Translations under genes and position numbers: made by a program | The notes under the pieces: model-generated | Databases searched by the model: none | Told to the model about the DNA's origin: nothing | Seen by the model: only the letters and a program-made list of their open reading frames with translations | DNA from: Gigaspora rosea | Taxonomy: Eukaryota > Glomeromycota > Glomeromycetes > Diversisporales > Gigasporaceae | NCBI GenBank assembly: GCA_003550325.1 | Contig: QKWP01000074.1 | Location: 512,069 to 576,068 of the forward strand | Length of the DNA stretch: 64,000 nt | Reading direction: 5' to 3' | Shown: positions 12,841-24,899 of the stretch, in pieces | How the letters are laid out: each line of letters opens with the position of its first letter | Numbering within the stretch: the stretch's first letter is position 1

Positions 12841-12844
12841 TTAA

Positions 12845-13773
12845 AAATAAATGAAATAAATGTCGCAGAAATTTCGAAAAAAAAGTTAAGATTTTCGAAA
12901 CTATTTCATTTTTTTGTCTAATTAAGGTTAAAAGTATATTTTATTACATTCCTAGAAGGCGTATCCAATGCAGTGTTGATCATAAATGGTAATAACGCAA
13001 TAGCGAGTTTATGTCATAATAGGTCATAAGGTCATGATCTATATTTAGCTAATGTTGTGCTAATTTATTTAGTTAATTTTATTACAATATTTTCTTTGGA
13101 GATCCTACCCTACATAAGTACGTTCATGTCATATTTCAGCCCCTATCAAAATTGATCTTATATACTGTTCATATAATTACCATTAGCGTTAAGTACGTTA
13201 GGCGCATTAGGCAATGCTATTGTCACATTTTGTTAATGTTTTTTGGCTTAGAATCATACCAGTTCTATAAAGCTAAGCATGTTAATTTTATGAGGCTGTG
13301 TGCGTGTCAGTGCCCAATGTTAAAGGTAGTGATGTGCATTTTCATGTTTTTTAGATTCTTTAGATTTTTTAGCGTACAGTACGTACAGTACAGAGTTGTT
13401 CCTAGTGATTTGATTGGCTATATAAAAGCGATCATCGCGTACAGTACTTATAGTACTGTTCGTAATAATGCCTGTCGAATCTCACGTGACCTTACGAAAC
13501 ATAATGTTTCATTATTTCGTCAGTGACGAAATTATGACGAAACTTATGGTTTCGTCAGGCGTCTATACTGTACTGTTCGTACGTACATACGTGTCATTAG
13601 TCACACCCGTGAACTCTATGTCAATCATGTGATGTAGTATCCTATAAGAAATTTTTGTACGTAGTCGCATATAACAGCACGAAATATAGCACGAAATATA
13701 GCACGACGCATGATGAACATATAATTGCATGAAATTTCTCACGTGCACGACACGTGCACGAAACAATGAACGG
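12845..13773. other. Intergenic DNA with GTAC-rich palindromes
   Basis: No gene. From about 13365 to 13590, repeated GTACAGTAC/GTACTGTAC motifs and a TTTCGTCAGTGACGAAA palindrome suggest a small inverted-repeat element (left CGTACAGTACGTACAGTAC, right TACTGTACTGTTCGTACGTA). No target duplication was found, so it is left unbounded. Confidence 0.4.
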
Positions 13774-13975
13774 CTATTCACGAAGAGACTGGGCCAAAAA
13801 TCAGATTTTTTATTTTTTTTTTAATCAGTCCAATTATTCGAGATATTAAATTTTTTTTAAAAAAAAAATATTTTCTATTCACGAAAGGGCCAAAAATCAG
13901 ATTTTTTATTTTTTTTTTAATCAGTCCAATTATTCGAGATATTAAATTTTTTTTTTTTAAAAAAAATATTTTTCT
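13774..13975. repeat. Tandem duplication, two units of about 101 bp
   Basis: CTATTCACGAA..GGGCCAAAAATCAG, T run, AATCAGTCCAATTATTCGAG, ATATTAAA, T/A runs occur twice in direct order (13774-13874, 13875-13975). The units differ mainly in homopolymer length and a 6-bp insertion after CACGAA in the first. Confidence 0.85.
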
Positions 13976-14004
13976 GGCCCAGCCCCTTCTTTTGCTGTGG
14001 GAGC

Positions 14005-14315
14005 TAGGGTTGGGGAATTACTGTAATTTTACGTGATTTTACGAAATTTACGTAAGTTTGTGTAAATTTCTGGAATTAAAATTACATGTTATTTTGATCA
14101 TATGAATAATTTGAGCCAAGATTTTTGTAAAGTTTACATAAAAATAAATATAAAACAAAAGTTTCCGATGGATATCTATAAATACCGGTTAAACTTTTGT
14201 AATTCTAGTGCCATTATCATGTGATACTGTACTTATTGTAAAGTTACATTACATTTTCGTAAATTACAATGTAATTTCGTAATGTAAAAATGTAATTTTG
14301 TGTAATACAACCCTA
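14005..14315. mobile_element. Non-autonomous hAT-type MITE, 311 bp
   Basis: The ends are TAGGGTTG and CAACCCTA, flanked by the exact 8-bp duplication GTGGGAGC (13997-14004 and 14316-14323). Many GTAATTT, TTTACG and AAATTACA motifs fill both sub-terminal regions. No coding sequence. Confidence 0.88.
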
Positions 14316-14323
14316 GTGGGAGC

Positions 14324-14930
14324 CCATATTCCCCATATAGTAATTTTATTTTCAGCTTAGTTTGCTCAGGGCTGGGCACGGTGTCCCAAGGCTTGCCTTT
14401 TGGGCATACCTTAGGGCATGCCTGGATACATGCCTTCAAGGCAAAAGGCATGCCCATATCATGTGATTGTTAATAGCTTTTCATGTGATACAACTACATA
14501 TCGATTGGCTACTATATGCTTAGTTAAAAATTAGGCACGTACGTACGTACGTATGGTAGTAAAAAAAAAAACTTGATTTTAATTATAACAGTAAAAGTCT
14601 AAGCGAGGTTATTTAACACTTATTGCACAAATATACTAACCCTTTATTAATACGTTTATCAATTCACTTCTAGGCATAACTACAGTTACTGTATCGGCTG
14701 TTATCAATTGTAGCGCGAATATTTCAAATTTTATTTTATTTTTATATATATAGGGCATGCCCCGGGCACAACAAGAAGGACATGCCTAAAAAATTTTCCG
14801 TGTCTTCAATCCTACTCGGGGTGCTGAATGAATGCTGTTTTATGTTGGCATTCTGTTAGCATTCTACTTGCTTAGTAGGCATTCGGCAAGCAGAATGCCA
14901 GCATAAGCCAGCATATATACTCAGCACCGG
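14324..14930. repeat. GGCATGCC-rich inverted repeats and a small palindrome
   Basis: GGCATGCC-like motifs occur in opposing arms at about 14370-14460 and 14752-14790, suggesting a further MITE without a found duplication. A second palindrome at about 14817-14930 (GGTGCTGAATGAATGCTG opposing CATATATACTCAGCACC) is only about 110 bp long. No coding sequence. Confidence 0.4.
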
Positions 14931-16196
14931 TATACACTTTGTTCATACGAGAAGTTTATAATATTTACCTTGCAATTTAAAGTTATATCTTAATCAAGGA
15001 AGTAAGAGATTTTTTCATCAGTTTAAACAGATGATGATTATGATCCAAATAATTAAATCTGGACTTGATTACTGCATTCATCAACGAAAAAAATATTTTT
15101 TTTTACCATCTTTAACCTTGGAGCTAAATTTATTGCGCAACCAATCATAGCAATTCCAAATAGTACAAAATACACTACATATAGTAGGTCAACAAAAAAT
15201 ACTCGCAAGTTTAAGATATCTATACTATCGTAATACATTAATTCACGAATGGTGATAAGCATATTAATTTGAATTCCATAATTTATCTAGATCTCTGTAA
15301 TATTGAATAAATATAATAATTATATTAAAATTTTTTTTTGAATTATGAATTTTATAAATAGTAAAATTGTATGTAACATAAACAAGATTTCAATTAGCTT
15401 GACTTATTAAAATTTATTTAAATGTTCAATTCAAATTAAATGCTTTTTCGGATAATGACGAAACACGTGACTGATGAAACCATATATATAATTCGTCATT
15501 TCGTCAATGACGACAAAAATATTAAATCGCGAATATATCTGCATAAAATTTACATACAGAATTTCATCGAGTTAAATAATTTAGATAAGCTAGTATTATT
15601 AAAAGAAATCTTTAGGTTTGTCAAGAGACTTGATGTAAAAAAAGTTAAAAAACAAAGTGACTGAGCTGTTGGAAGATGAAACTGAAGAACAAAATTAATA
15701 ATAAACATTTTTTTAATTTAATAAATTAATAATAAACTATTCGCCCTGAGACGGATGCTCTCAGGCACTTGTAATAAGCTATTTAATTTATCGCAATAAA
15801 CTAAAATTTAAAAGTTGAGTTATATGTGTTGAAATTAAAAATATTAAAAATATTATAAAGAGATTTAAATAATAATCTAATTTTAATATGAAATTTTATA
15901 TTTATGTTTGAGGTGAGTCAGTAGAAAAGCCCAAATTTTTTCCAAGTAAATTTTTTTTTAATACTTTAAACAAAATAACATTTGAATTTTAATAAATATT
16001 TTTTTAAATACGTAGAATTTATTAAAAAAAATTTTATTAAGCTTTTTTGAGTTATAATTTTTTATTTAAAGATTCAAAAAAAAAAATTTACAGTATTAAA
16101 AACGATTTGGTGTATTATTTCTACTGACTCATCCTTATTTTATAAGATAATAAAATAAACTATATATTAAAGTTATATAAATAATTTGAAATAATT
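14931..16196. other. AT-rich DNA, no gene recognised
   Basis: Two short open frames occur. One at 15053-15262 (minus) has a hydrophobic stretch; the other at 15440-15664 (plus) is Lys/Ile-rich. Neither resembles a family I know, and neither shows splice or codon support. Confidence 0.35.
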
Positions 16197-16338
16197 TAAA
16201 CAGTGCACCCGTGCACTTTGTGCCCCCTGTGCTCCCTAAGGTTAGGATTGGGGTTAGTAGAAGTGCAATAAGTGTTATCCTAGTAAAATTTCGAGATATA
16301 AAAATAGGGGTACAAGGTGCGCGGGGCACTGTTTAGTA
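16197..16338. repeat. Dispersed repeat with GTGCACTTTGTGCCCC and TTAGGG-like core
   Basis: Contains GTGCACTTTGTGCCCC, then AAGGTTAGGATTGGGGTTAG, then TAGTAAAATTTCGAGATAT and GGGGCACTGTTTAGT. The same order occurs at 33561-33752, and the first half at 16897-17018, where the LTR at 17019 interrupts it. Confidence 0.75.
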
Positions 16339-16896
16339 AAGTTAGCCCTTTTAAAATTCAAATTTTATGCAATTACAAGCCTTTGATTGGCTAAAAATGA
16401 CATCATTTAACTTTATACCCAGGATTACCAAATTTTTTTTATTGCGGTTTGTGTAAATTTTGCAGATCATCGAAAAGAAAAAAATCGCTCGATTATGTGA
16501 TTACTAGTAAATTCTGATTTCTTAAAACAACTCCGATATGATAATTTCATATCGCGATATCGGAGTAATTTCTATTATTTTCGAAAATTCAAGTAAAATT
16601 TTAATTAAATGTAGACGTTTTATAGCAATAGAAGTAGTTTTGCGAATTATTATTTCTTTATAATTAATAATAGTAAAAAAACACCGAAATTTCCTATTTT
16701 ATTTTGCCAAATCTACAGCCAGTTTTCGTAAAAGATGATCGGCGGGTCACACTAATTTGAAAAGGGCGATAAATTTATCAGATTTTTGTTTATTATTTTT
16801 AGAATTAACAGGGTACTTTTCAAGTGCATGCGAGGAAAGTTTTTAATGGTTTAGTAATAGATAATATTTAGGACTTTTCTTAAAGGAATAATCTAG

Positions 16897-17018
16897 AAAG
16901 TGTCCCGTGCACTTTGTGCCCCCCAATGTACTAATACATAACTATCTAACTCCGCTGGAGTTAGGTTAGGGTTAGTGTTGAAGTCACGATTAGTACATTT
17001 TTTGTTAGAAGGGGATAC
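16897..17018. repeat. Truncated copy of the GTGCACTTTGTGCCCC repeat
   Basis: CCGTGCACTTTGTGCCCCCC, TGTACTAATA and GTTAGGTTAGGGTTAG occur as in the 33.6-kb copy. The copy stops where the LTR TGTAACGG begins, so the LTR insertion is younger than this repeat. Confidence 0.65.
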
Positions 17019-17742
17019 TGTAACGGTTGATTGGGAGAGCGGGTAAAACAATATAGACAATAGTGCCAATTTACGCTCCAACCTTGTATGGTGAGAGAGA
17101 TATAAATATATTAATATATAGATCACGAGGGAATGATGAGGATCGAATATGCAATACGTGGAGGGCAGGTAAATCAGGTTAAGCTCAAAAGGTTAATGGG
17201 AGTCACGTGAACAATCCAATACAAAGTTATAGGTCAATTCAGTCCGTCAAATTGAGTCTCGCAAGGTTTATTAAGGTTAGAGTCAAATTCAAAGGATAAG
17301 TATAATTTCTTTATTTACATAACAAGTCAAATGGTTTAATTAACAATAAGGAAGGGAATTCTTTATTTAACATCAATAGGAACTGAATGTCCTTGAACTT
17401 GAGGCCTTTATATACATTTGAAATTCTAACTATGTTTACTTATTATTACTACATTACTTAGTTATACTATGTTAACACTACGATGGCTTATGACTTTTTT
17501 GTTGATTATGCAGCTTCTACTACATTAACATAGTGGGCTTTTGAACTTTCATTGCCCATCAAGTTTAAATGACTATGTTCACATAGTCATCCCATGCCTT
17601 AATGTGGCTGAAATAATATTCATGTGCTTAAGCCACCAAGCCACCCCTCATTACTATTTTAGTATGAATTATTTATATCAGGGAATAATACAGATAAGGA
17701 AATGGCTTACAATTCTAAAAATTAAATTTTAAATTTGTTACA
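17019..17742 (-). repeat. LTR (3' LTR of minus-strand element), 724 bp
   Basis: Starts TGTAAC and ends GTTACA, as LTRs do (TG..CA with short inverted ends). A second copy starts at 24900. Immediately inside it, on the minus strand, is the purine-rich CTGAAAGGAGGAATA (17743-17757), a polypurine tract. This fixes the orientation as minus and makes this the 3' LTR. Confidence 0.82.
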
Positions 17743-17757
17743 TATTCCTCCTTTCAG
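17743..17757 (-). promoter_or_regulatory. Polypurine tract of LTR element
   Basis: Minus-strand CTGAAAGGAGGAATA abuts the 3' LTR and would prime plus-strand DNA synthesis. Confidence 0.7.
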
Positions 17758-18349
17758 AATTGAGCTCCTGCGAAATCAGTAAGTATTAGAATTTTATTTA
17801 ATTCATTTTTGGTATTGTAGCTTAGGCCTTAGTTTTTATTGAGGTGAAATAGGAACTATAAGGTTTCCTTAGAGCAACTATATGACTTCTTCTCCATGGT
17901 TCATTCTGTTAGTACTAACTACAACCTTCTTTCTATTACCTTCCCTTTAGGTTTTATTATTACTTATTTTATACCTTATAGCTAAGCATTTACCACTATT
18001 TTTAAACATGGTTTTCAATATCCTTTTCAAGACTTACCCTTCCAATCAGATCTTTAATCAATACACAACTAGTTTCAAATTTTTTTCTCAAGAATAAGCT
18101 TTGTATGATTTGTCTGAATATCTATATCTATGTTTAGGTTTTGGTGATAGTTGTCTTTGAGGCCTTCATAGTCTTTTGTTTTAGGGCATTTATCTTTGAT
18201 AGGATCTAAATCAAAATCTCCTTTTCATCCTTAACTGCACTTGCATTATTTCAAGAATGAAATTTAAGATTATACAGTTTATCAGAATTTGACTTGTTAT
18301 AGTAACAATTACCAACCATAAATGCTCTATTGGCACTACCTGTTTAGTC

Positions 18350-20522
18350 CAGTGATGGCACATTGTCATTTAAAAATAAATGACACCTTGTCATATGACA
18401 AGTCATTTTTGTCATAAAAACATCATTTATCTTTTTATGACTATACTTGTCATTTATAGTTTATAAAATAATTATTAATAATCACATTGATATTTGTATT
18501 TATACGAAGAATTTTGAAAATATATATTTAAAAGCTCATTATAGTGATATCTATCAATTAAACATCGCCGTTTGTTGATAATATTTGATCAAATGTCTCA
18601 CGAATTATGAACCATATCTCAACCATCCTAATCCAAACACTAAATGCTTATCCGAAAGAGCTTGTTAGAATGGCAACAATAAAGAGCCATTAGGATGATT
18701 ATTTAACATAACCATAAGGAGTTTTTAGAATGGTTATTTATCGCTAACTATAAAGAGCTGCTAGAATAATTATTTAACATTAATCATAAAAACTATTAGA
18801 ATAATTATTTAACACTAATCATCAAAAGTTGCTAGAATGATAATGCTAACCATAATGAGCTGTTGAATGATTATTTTTAAATGCTAATCCTTGTAAACTT
18901 GATTAACATAAATAACCCCTTTTTGTAAAATCTTCATAACATGTTAACGTGTTAGCACTTATGCGTGTTAAGGGACACAGATTATAAACATTCTCGATAG
19001 CACGTCAACGTGTTAAGCTTAGTAGTACCATTGTTGAAAAGCACGTAGTGTTAAACAGTATGTTAACGTGGCAAATAACACATCAATGTGTCATATCTTA
19101 AATTCAAATATATATAAACGAATGAATTTGACTTCAATAAAGAGAGAGACAGATGAAGAGGGGTTCTCTCTGATTTTACTTAATGAAAATAAAAGAAGTA
19201 AGCTAGTGTAGAGCTGAAGAGACCTTTATTCAAGTAAATCAGAAACTTATCTCCTAGTATCTATTAGATTTAAATCGGTTAGACGTATACGCTCTCCCTT
19301 CTTTAATAGTTTCACTATTTTACATCTCGCTTATTATGTAATGGAAATTTGAAAAGGATATAGATTGTTCACCTATATTTTGCAGAATATTATAACAACA
19401 TTATAGAACTTGGATTTGTTATCACTTGTATACTAAAGTTAATAATAAAATCTGTCGAATATCCGTTAAATTGAATATGAACACAGATAATAGATCCAAA
19501 GCTCTACTATAATAGATTATATACTGTAAAATTGATTCAAAAATGGTTAAATCTAATATTTAGTAGTGATTTAAAAAAAAAGGTTGATTCAAATATAGAT
19601 ATAAAACAAAAAAAGAACATTTAAGTATAATTAAAAAAAATGAAACATGTGACAATAAAAGAACTACTTTAAATTATTAAATCATTAATAAATATGAACT
19701 ACGTTTATTATTATTAATCTATTACATCAAGAATTGCCCGAAACATTTTTTCAATAAGTGAAAATTGAAAAATGACAACTGTAAAGTACTGACTCTATAA
19801 TTTGATACCCAGAGCAATTCATATTATATACGAAGAATAATGCTTTTATGCTTTGGAGAATAACCTGTTGGTGTAAAACACACTGAAAAACTGGCAAAGT
19901 TGAAATAAAAAAAAATGCACACCAGATATATCTCAAACCGAGAAGTATTATTAATTACCAATCCATGGTTGTGATTTCTGTTATATCATTTAGTTGATTA
20001 ATATAAATTATAGTTAGTTGATAACTAGTTGATAACTGCAATTAATTGTAATCGAACCAGTTGATAATAAATCGACTAGTTGAAAAGTTGCCAACTAGTA
20101 GGTTTTTCAACTAACGATTTGGAACACTAAGTCATGCTAAACCAGGAATGGATGTTAAACTGTAAAAAATGCAAAATAACGTCTAGGTGCATGGTTTGAG
20201 TAATGGCCAAGATAAAGCTTAATTCGATCATAATTCGAAATTACACTTTTGGGAGTTATTTGCATTTATAAGGAAAGTCCAATTATGTGATAAATTTTAT
20301 GATTATCGATAATTATTTTTTGGTAATGTTTTTGATAATAGTAATACTGTCATTTATTTGTCATTTTAATGTCATTTATAAAAATATTTTTTATGACTTG
20401 TCATATTACCATGGTTTTGTATAAATGTTTTTTATAATAAATGACATTGTCATTTTAAAATGACATGTTATTTATAGTCATTTTTATAAAAATTTTTATG
20501 ACCTTGTCATTTACCATCACTG
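18350..20522. mobile_element. Non-autonomous hAT-type element, 2173 bp, nested in LTR element
   Basis: The ends are CAGTGATGGCACATTGTCAT and, at the right, ATGACCTTGTCATTTACCATCACTG in plus orientation, an imperfect inverted match. The flanking 8-bp duplication GTTTAGTC is exact (18342-18349, 20523-20530). AAATGACA/TGTCATTT motifs crowd both ends, so it is a relative of the element at 1117-2282 (CAGGGATGGTAAATGAC). No transposase frame seen. The interior holds a degenerate array of about 45 bp (18680-18885) and, at about 18590-19340, a TATA-like motif plus AATAAAG segment that could be a decayed solo LTR. Confidence 0.87.
18680..18885. repeat. Degenerate tandem repeat, unit about 45 bp
   Basis: Units of the form AAGAGCTGCTAGAAT, GATTATTTAACA, TTAATCATAA recur about five times with many substitutions, inside the hAT-type element. 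Confidence 0.6.
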
Positions 20523-21014
20523 GTTTAGTCAATTTTTTATAATACTTGAATACTTCATGCTCATCTTCTTTAATTCCAAATCTATTTTAATAACAATATC
20601 CATTTGCTGTACATTTCATTAATATTTTCTATACTTGCTGCTTCTAAATAATAATCGAAAAGTTTTGATTTTATCTACTAGTCTATTTCAGTAGGATTTT
20701 TCAACACTAAGTAGTTCTTTGATGGTTTCATCCAAATAAATATTTTTGTTTGGCTAACAGTCATCTGAAATTTGTTAACTCTTTTATTCTATCCTATGCT
20801 TGGTATAAGACTTTCATTTCCAAAAGTACTCCTAATCTGTATTTGTTTTTTTATTATTACCTTTAATAACATTCTACAATTACTTTTCTCTAGATCTTTT
20901 TTATCTTTGACTTCTTCTTTCTGATTCTATTTCATTTGGCCACAATTATCTACTTTAATCAACTCTTGATACTCTATCAAAGCTTCATTTTTAACTTCCA
21001 GGCCATCCTTAAAT

Positions 21015-21122
21015 CTGAGTTTAATTATTCTAACCAGGTCTGTGGCTTTACTGAGTTTAATTATTCTAACCAGGTCTGTGGCTTTACTGAGTTTAATTAT
21101 TCTAACCAGGTCTGTGGCTTTA
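21015..21122. repeat. 36-bp unit repeated three times
   Basis: CTGAGTTTAATTATTCTAAC CAGGTCTGTGGCTTTA occurs three times without change (21015-21050, 21051-21086, 21087-21122). The unit keeps reading frame (12 codons), but no gene is recognised around it. Identical units point to recent expansion. Confidence 0.9.
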
Positions 21123-21389
21123 ATGAACCTTTAATTGTATGGTAAGGTTTGACTTTTAATACCTACCTCTGCTGATTTTATATCCTCATTAGTGGCTTTT
21201 TTATTTTGTAATATAGCAATTGAAGTCTTATGATAATATCTAGCAATGTTACATGTATTAACAAATCTTTAGATACAATTGGTGCCTTGGGTTCAATATT
21301 TTGATATTGATTCCTTTATAGCTAATTGTTTTAGCTTCTTTTTCTTTTTTATAATAGGATCCAATTATGTAGGTTCTATTGGTGTTATG

Positions 21390-22600
21390 GCCTTATATAA
21401 CCACGAATAAGTTCGTCGATTTTCTGTATTTCATGTGCCCCTTCCTCGCACATAGGAGTTGTGACCAACCCACTATATACTTACAATTATGTCCTTTCTG
21501 AATTCGCAGGTATGTGCATATCTTTTGCTTCTCTTGATTTATATAGTCAAAGTCTGACTTTTGATAATGATTGATCGCTTTACGTTTACTCATGTCAATC
21601 TCAGCTGTTTTCAACTTATTTGATGCATTCCTTTTACAGTGAACTTCACAGTGTTGTTTTTTTTTTACTTTTAACTAACAATGTCTTTTTGTATTTATTA
21701 AAAATACACGTTCTCTTCACAATGTACTTGATTACATTAGCTTTCAACTTCACTTGCTGAGTTTCTTAAACATGACCTCGAGATATTCAGCAAGTAGGGC
21801 TGTTTAGATACCCAGGTCCTTCTGTCGTGACTGTACATGACCATGAATAAGTTCGTCGATTTTCTATATTTTATGTGCTCCTTTCTCGCACATAAGAGTT
21901 GTGACCAACCCACTATGTACTTATAGTCATGTACATATCTTTTGCTTTTCTTGATTTGTATAGTCAAAGTCTAACTGACTTTTTTCTTTTTTTATATACA
22001 TTCCTTATATAGGTAATAACAATTCTCCAAATTAAATCATAATGAAATAAATTACATTATTGTTTCATAATCAATCAACAATAAAATACTTATTTTCCCG
22101 ATCTCATGTTTCATGTATTACATGATCGATTTTTCTATTGATCATAATTACCTGTATAATTAATCAATCATAGTTTAAACCCAGTTTATCAATTAACTGG
22201 ATTTAACTATTATCGATTAATTACACAGGTTCAGTTGGGGTAATTATGATCAATAGAAAAATTGATCGTGTCATGCATGAAATACGGGATCAGGAAAATA
22301 AATATTTTATTGTTAATTAATTGATTATATAACAATGATATAATTTATTAATTATGATTTAATTTGGAGTTTCATTATCATCTATATAAAGAACATATAT
22401 GAAAAAGAAAAAAGTCAGTTAGACTTTGACCATACAAATCAAGAGAAGCAAAAGATATGCACATACCTGCGAATTTGGAAAGGATATGACTGTAAGTATA
22501 TAGTGGGTTGGTCACGACTCTTATGTGTAAGGAAGGGGCACATGAAATACAGAAAATTGATGAACTTATTCGTAGTCACGTACGGCCATGACAATTAGCA
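21390..22600. repeat. Foldback element with long arms, nested in LTR element
   Basis: Left arm 21395-21560 and right arm 22425-22590 are complementary (ACGAATAAGTTC.., CACTATATACTTAC.., GATATGCACATACCTGCG). A second, shorter copy of the left arm lies at 21838-21970. Inner arms 21990-22190 and 22205-22400 are also complementary (GATCAATAGAAAAATTGATC region). Each outer arm can be read as a similar open frame (KYIVGWSxLLC..KGHMKYRK), but no family is recognised. Confidence 0.7.
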
Positions 22601-22929
22601 GTTCTGATTTCTGCAGATTTTTGACAATACAAAATGTTTTGTCTTCATTTTTTTCAAGGCTTCTTGCTTTTGAGGATTCTGAGATAGCTTCTTTTTCTTC
22701 TTTAGTCAAAGGTAGGATTCCTACAAACCAAGATCAAATCAAACTTTAGATCAGATTTGGGTTTCATTTGATTTGAAATCAAACCCAAACCCAAACTATG
22801 ATTAAAAAATTATTTGAGTTTGATTTGTAGCAAACTTTTTAGTTAAATTTAAGTTTGGTTTGAATTTGAGTTTGAAGTTTGCAAACTAGTTTGAGTTTGA
22901 ATAATAAAATATATTTTATATTTTAATTG

Positions 22930-23690
22930 ATAATCTGCTAGTCAACTGGAGAGTAATCATAGTGTAATATAATGCAGATTATATAAAAATCACTATAGAC
23001 GAAATGTGGCATGCTGCCATTTAAAACTTTTTTCTTACTAAGTTAATAATACTTGTCGACTAATTGAAAGTTGTAGAACTCGTCGAGATGCATTTAATAG
23101 TAGTTAGATCATCCAAATCGGCCCCAATAGATAGCAAGATATCATTGAAAATGATTGGTCAACTATATAAAATCTCTATGTAAACAATTATTGTTTATAT
23201 AGAGATTTTATATACCGTATTTACCTGAAATAACACACAGGGGCATTATTTGAGGTTTAGCCTGAATTAAGCTTAATTTAGGCCAAAATTTGTAATTTCA
23301 CCCCTGTGCATAATTTTAGGTAAATACAGTAGTTGGCCAATCATTTTTTGATGATATCTCACCATCTATTGGGCCAATTTGGATGGACTAACCACCCTTA
23401 AATGCGACTTTGTAAGAAAAAAAGTCTTAGATAGAAGCATGCCACATTTTGCCTATAGTGATTTTTCATATATAATCTGTATCACTAAGTTTTATATAGT
23501 CCGCCAATTGTTTTTCGACAATATCTCACCATTCACTAGGCTAATTTGGATGATCTAACCACTATTAGATGCATCTTAATGAGCTCTACAACTTTCAATT
23601 AGTGGACATATATCGTATTATTAACTTAGTAAAAAAAAAGTTTTAAATAGCATGCCACATTTCGACTTTCCAGTTAACAGGCTGATATCA
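22930..23690. repeat. Foldback element inside hAT-type element
   Basis: The left arm (..GACGAAATGTGGCATGC..AACTTAGTAA..CAACTTTC complement..) pairs with the right arm (..GAGCTCTACAACTTTCAATT..GCATGCCACATTTCG). It carries the shared palindrome core (AATTTGGATGATCTAACCAC, then ATGCATCTTAATGAGCTC). It is a relative of 42285-43412. Confidence 0.75.
23213..23331. mobile_element. 119-bp MITE with TACCGTATTTACC ends
   Basis: Left TACCGTATTTACCTGAAATA and right TTTTAGGTAAATACAGTA form inverted ends; internal ACAGGGGC/CCCCTGTG also pair. It sits at the centre of the foldback's hairpin, between TTTATATA and GTTGGCC. Confidence 0.6.
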
Positions 23691-24883
23691 ATTAAGTAAC
23701 TTATTTAAAATATAAAAATATATTTATGCCTTTCAAACTCAAACTAGTTTGCAAACTTCAAATCAAACTCAAATCAAACTTAGTATAGTATTTGGGTTTG
23801 GTTTGAATTTGATTATTTTTTATTTAAATTTGGGTTTGATCTCAAACTTTATAAAATTTATAGTTTGAGTTTGGTTTGATTTGGGGTTTGATCAAACTCA
23901 AATCAAACCTGAATCAAACTTTGGAACCCTAGTCAAAGGTTCTTCCACAAAGTAATCATCAAGTAATTATAGGACCAAATCATCATATATTGACTTAGAC
24001 AATCTGTTATTTGTATTGTTAGTAGTAATGTCATTTTGATAGCAACTTTTAAAGGTATGGGTTTTATTCTGATTAAGTTTGGCAGATTTTAGATAACACA
24101 TAGAAGCTTTATATTTTTTATTTCCAAATTTAACTTTTCAACCTTGCTGTGATTCTGGTATAAAGTCATTAAGAGCTTCTAGTTATCCATTAAATAAATT
24201 GTCCAACTCATATTTTGAAATGCAATCCTGGCTTGGCATTGAGTTATTGGGTCTTTCAGAGATATAAAGGTATCAAGGGCCTCATTGATAGTTGTTCTTT
24301 TTTCTGAGGCTCAATGAGACAAACATCCTAGAAGGACACTATAGTACTAGAAGGAAAGTGTATGATTTTTTTTACTTCTTTTTTGTTCTTATTTCTTATT
24401 ATCCTTTAATATTTTTAATATAAATTCTAGTGCTTTGGAAATGTGCTTATTATTAAAGGCTTCCAGAAAATATCATTTTTTAGAAAATTTCAAATTGCTC
24501 TGCAGTAAGTTTTCTTAGAAGTCTTGTACACATCTTGTTCAAATTTTCTACTTCTGGATATTCAAGAACAGGATATCTCTTTCTTTGGCATCAGAGCACA
24601 AAGGTTTTTTGAATAGCATTTTTGAATTCTACTCTTAGAAATAGATAGTGAATACAATTCTTCTTCAGTTTTCTGGTTGTATTAGTAGAATATTTGGAAA
24701 TGTTATTTGCTGTAAGAGTTGGATATAAATAGTAGGAGTTAGATAAGAGATTTTTAATCTTAATAGATTCAGTATTTAATATTTTAATTTAAAGAATAGT
24801 GTAATTTAGATCAACTTGGGATGGATATGGCTTAGAGTTGTTGAAGAAAAGCTATGGAACATTATAAGATAATATGTAGTTAA

Positions 24884-24897
24884 CACAACTGGCACCA
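24884..24897 (-). promoter_or_regulatory. Primer-binding site of LTR element
   Basis: Minus-strand TGGTGCCAGTTGTG begins two bases after the LTR end. Starting with TGG fits pairing with the CCA end of a tRNA. The donor tRNA was not identified. Confidence 0.6.
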
Positions 24898-24899
24898 AT

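Larger units (their letters stand above)
22713..23931. mobile_element. Non-autonomous hAT-type element, 1219 bp
   Basis: The ends are TAGGATTCC and GGAACCCTA with the exact 8-bp duplication GTCAAAGG (22705-22712, 23932-23939). Both sub-terminal regions carry many CAAACTCAAA/TTTGAGTTTG motifs. The centre (about 22930-23690) is a foldback, and that foldback contains a 119-bp MITE at 23213-23331: three levels of nesting inside an LTR element. Confidence 0.88.
17743..24899 (-). pseudogene. Interior of minus-strand LTR retrotransposon, heavily decayed
   Basis: Bounded by a polypurine tract at 17743-17757 and a tRNA primer-binding site at 24884-24897 (minus-strand TGGTGCCAGTTGTG next to the LTR end). 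Minus-strand frames near 24.0-24.4 kb keep gag-like coding texture (for example TINEALDTF..SLKDPITQC) but are split by stops and shifts. I could not find intact protease, reverse transcriptase, RNase H or integrase motifs, so Copia versus Gypsy is unresolved. Much of the interior is later insertions: the hAT-type elements at 18350-20522 and 22713-23931, and a foldback at about 21390-22600. Confidence 0.6.

Noticed and set aside
15053-15262. Small hydrophobic minus-strand frame, possible membrane protein
   Set aside because: One membrane-like stretch in AT-rich DNA is expected by chance (TTT/ATT codons); no other support.
18590-19340. Solo LTR inside the hAT-type element
   Set aside because: TATA-like motif and AATAAAG are present, but no second LTR, no TG..CA edges and no target duplication could be found.
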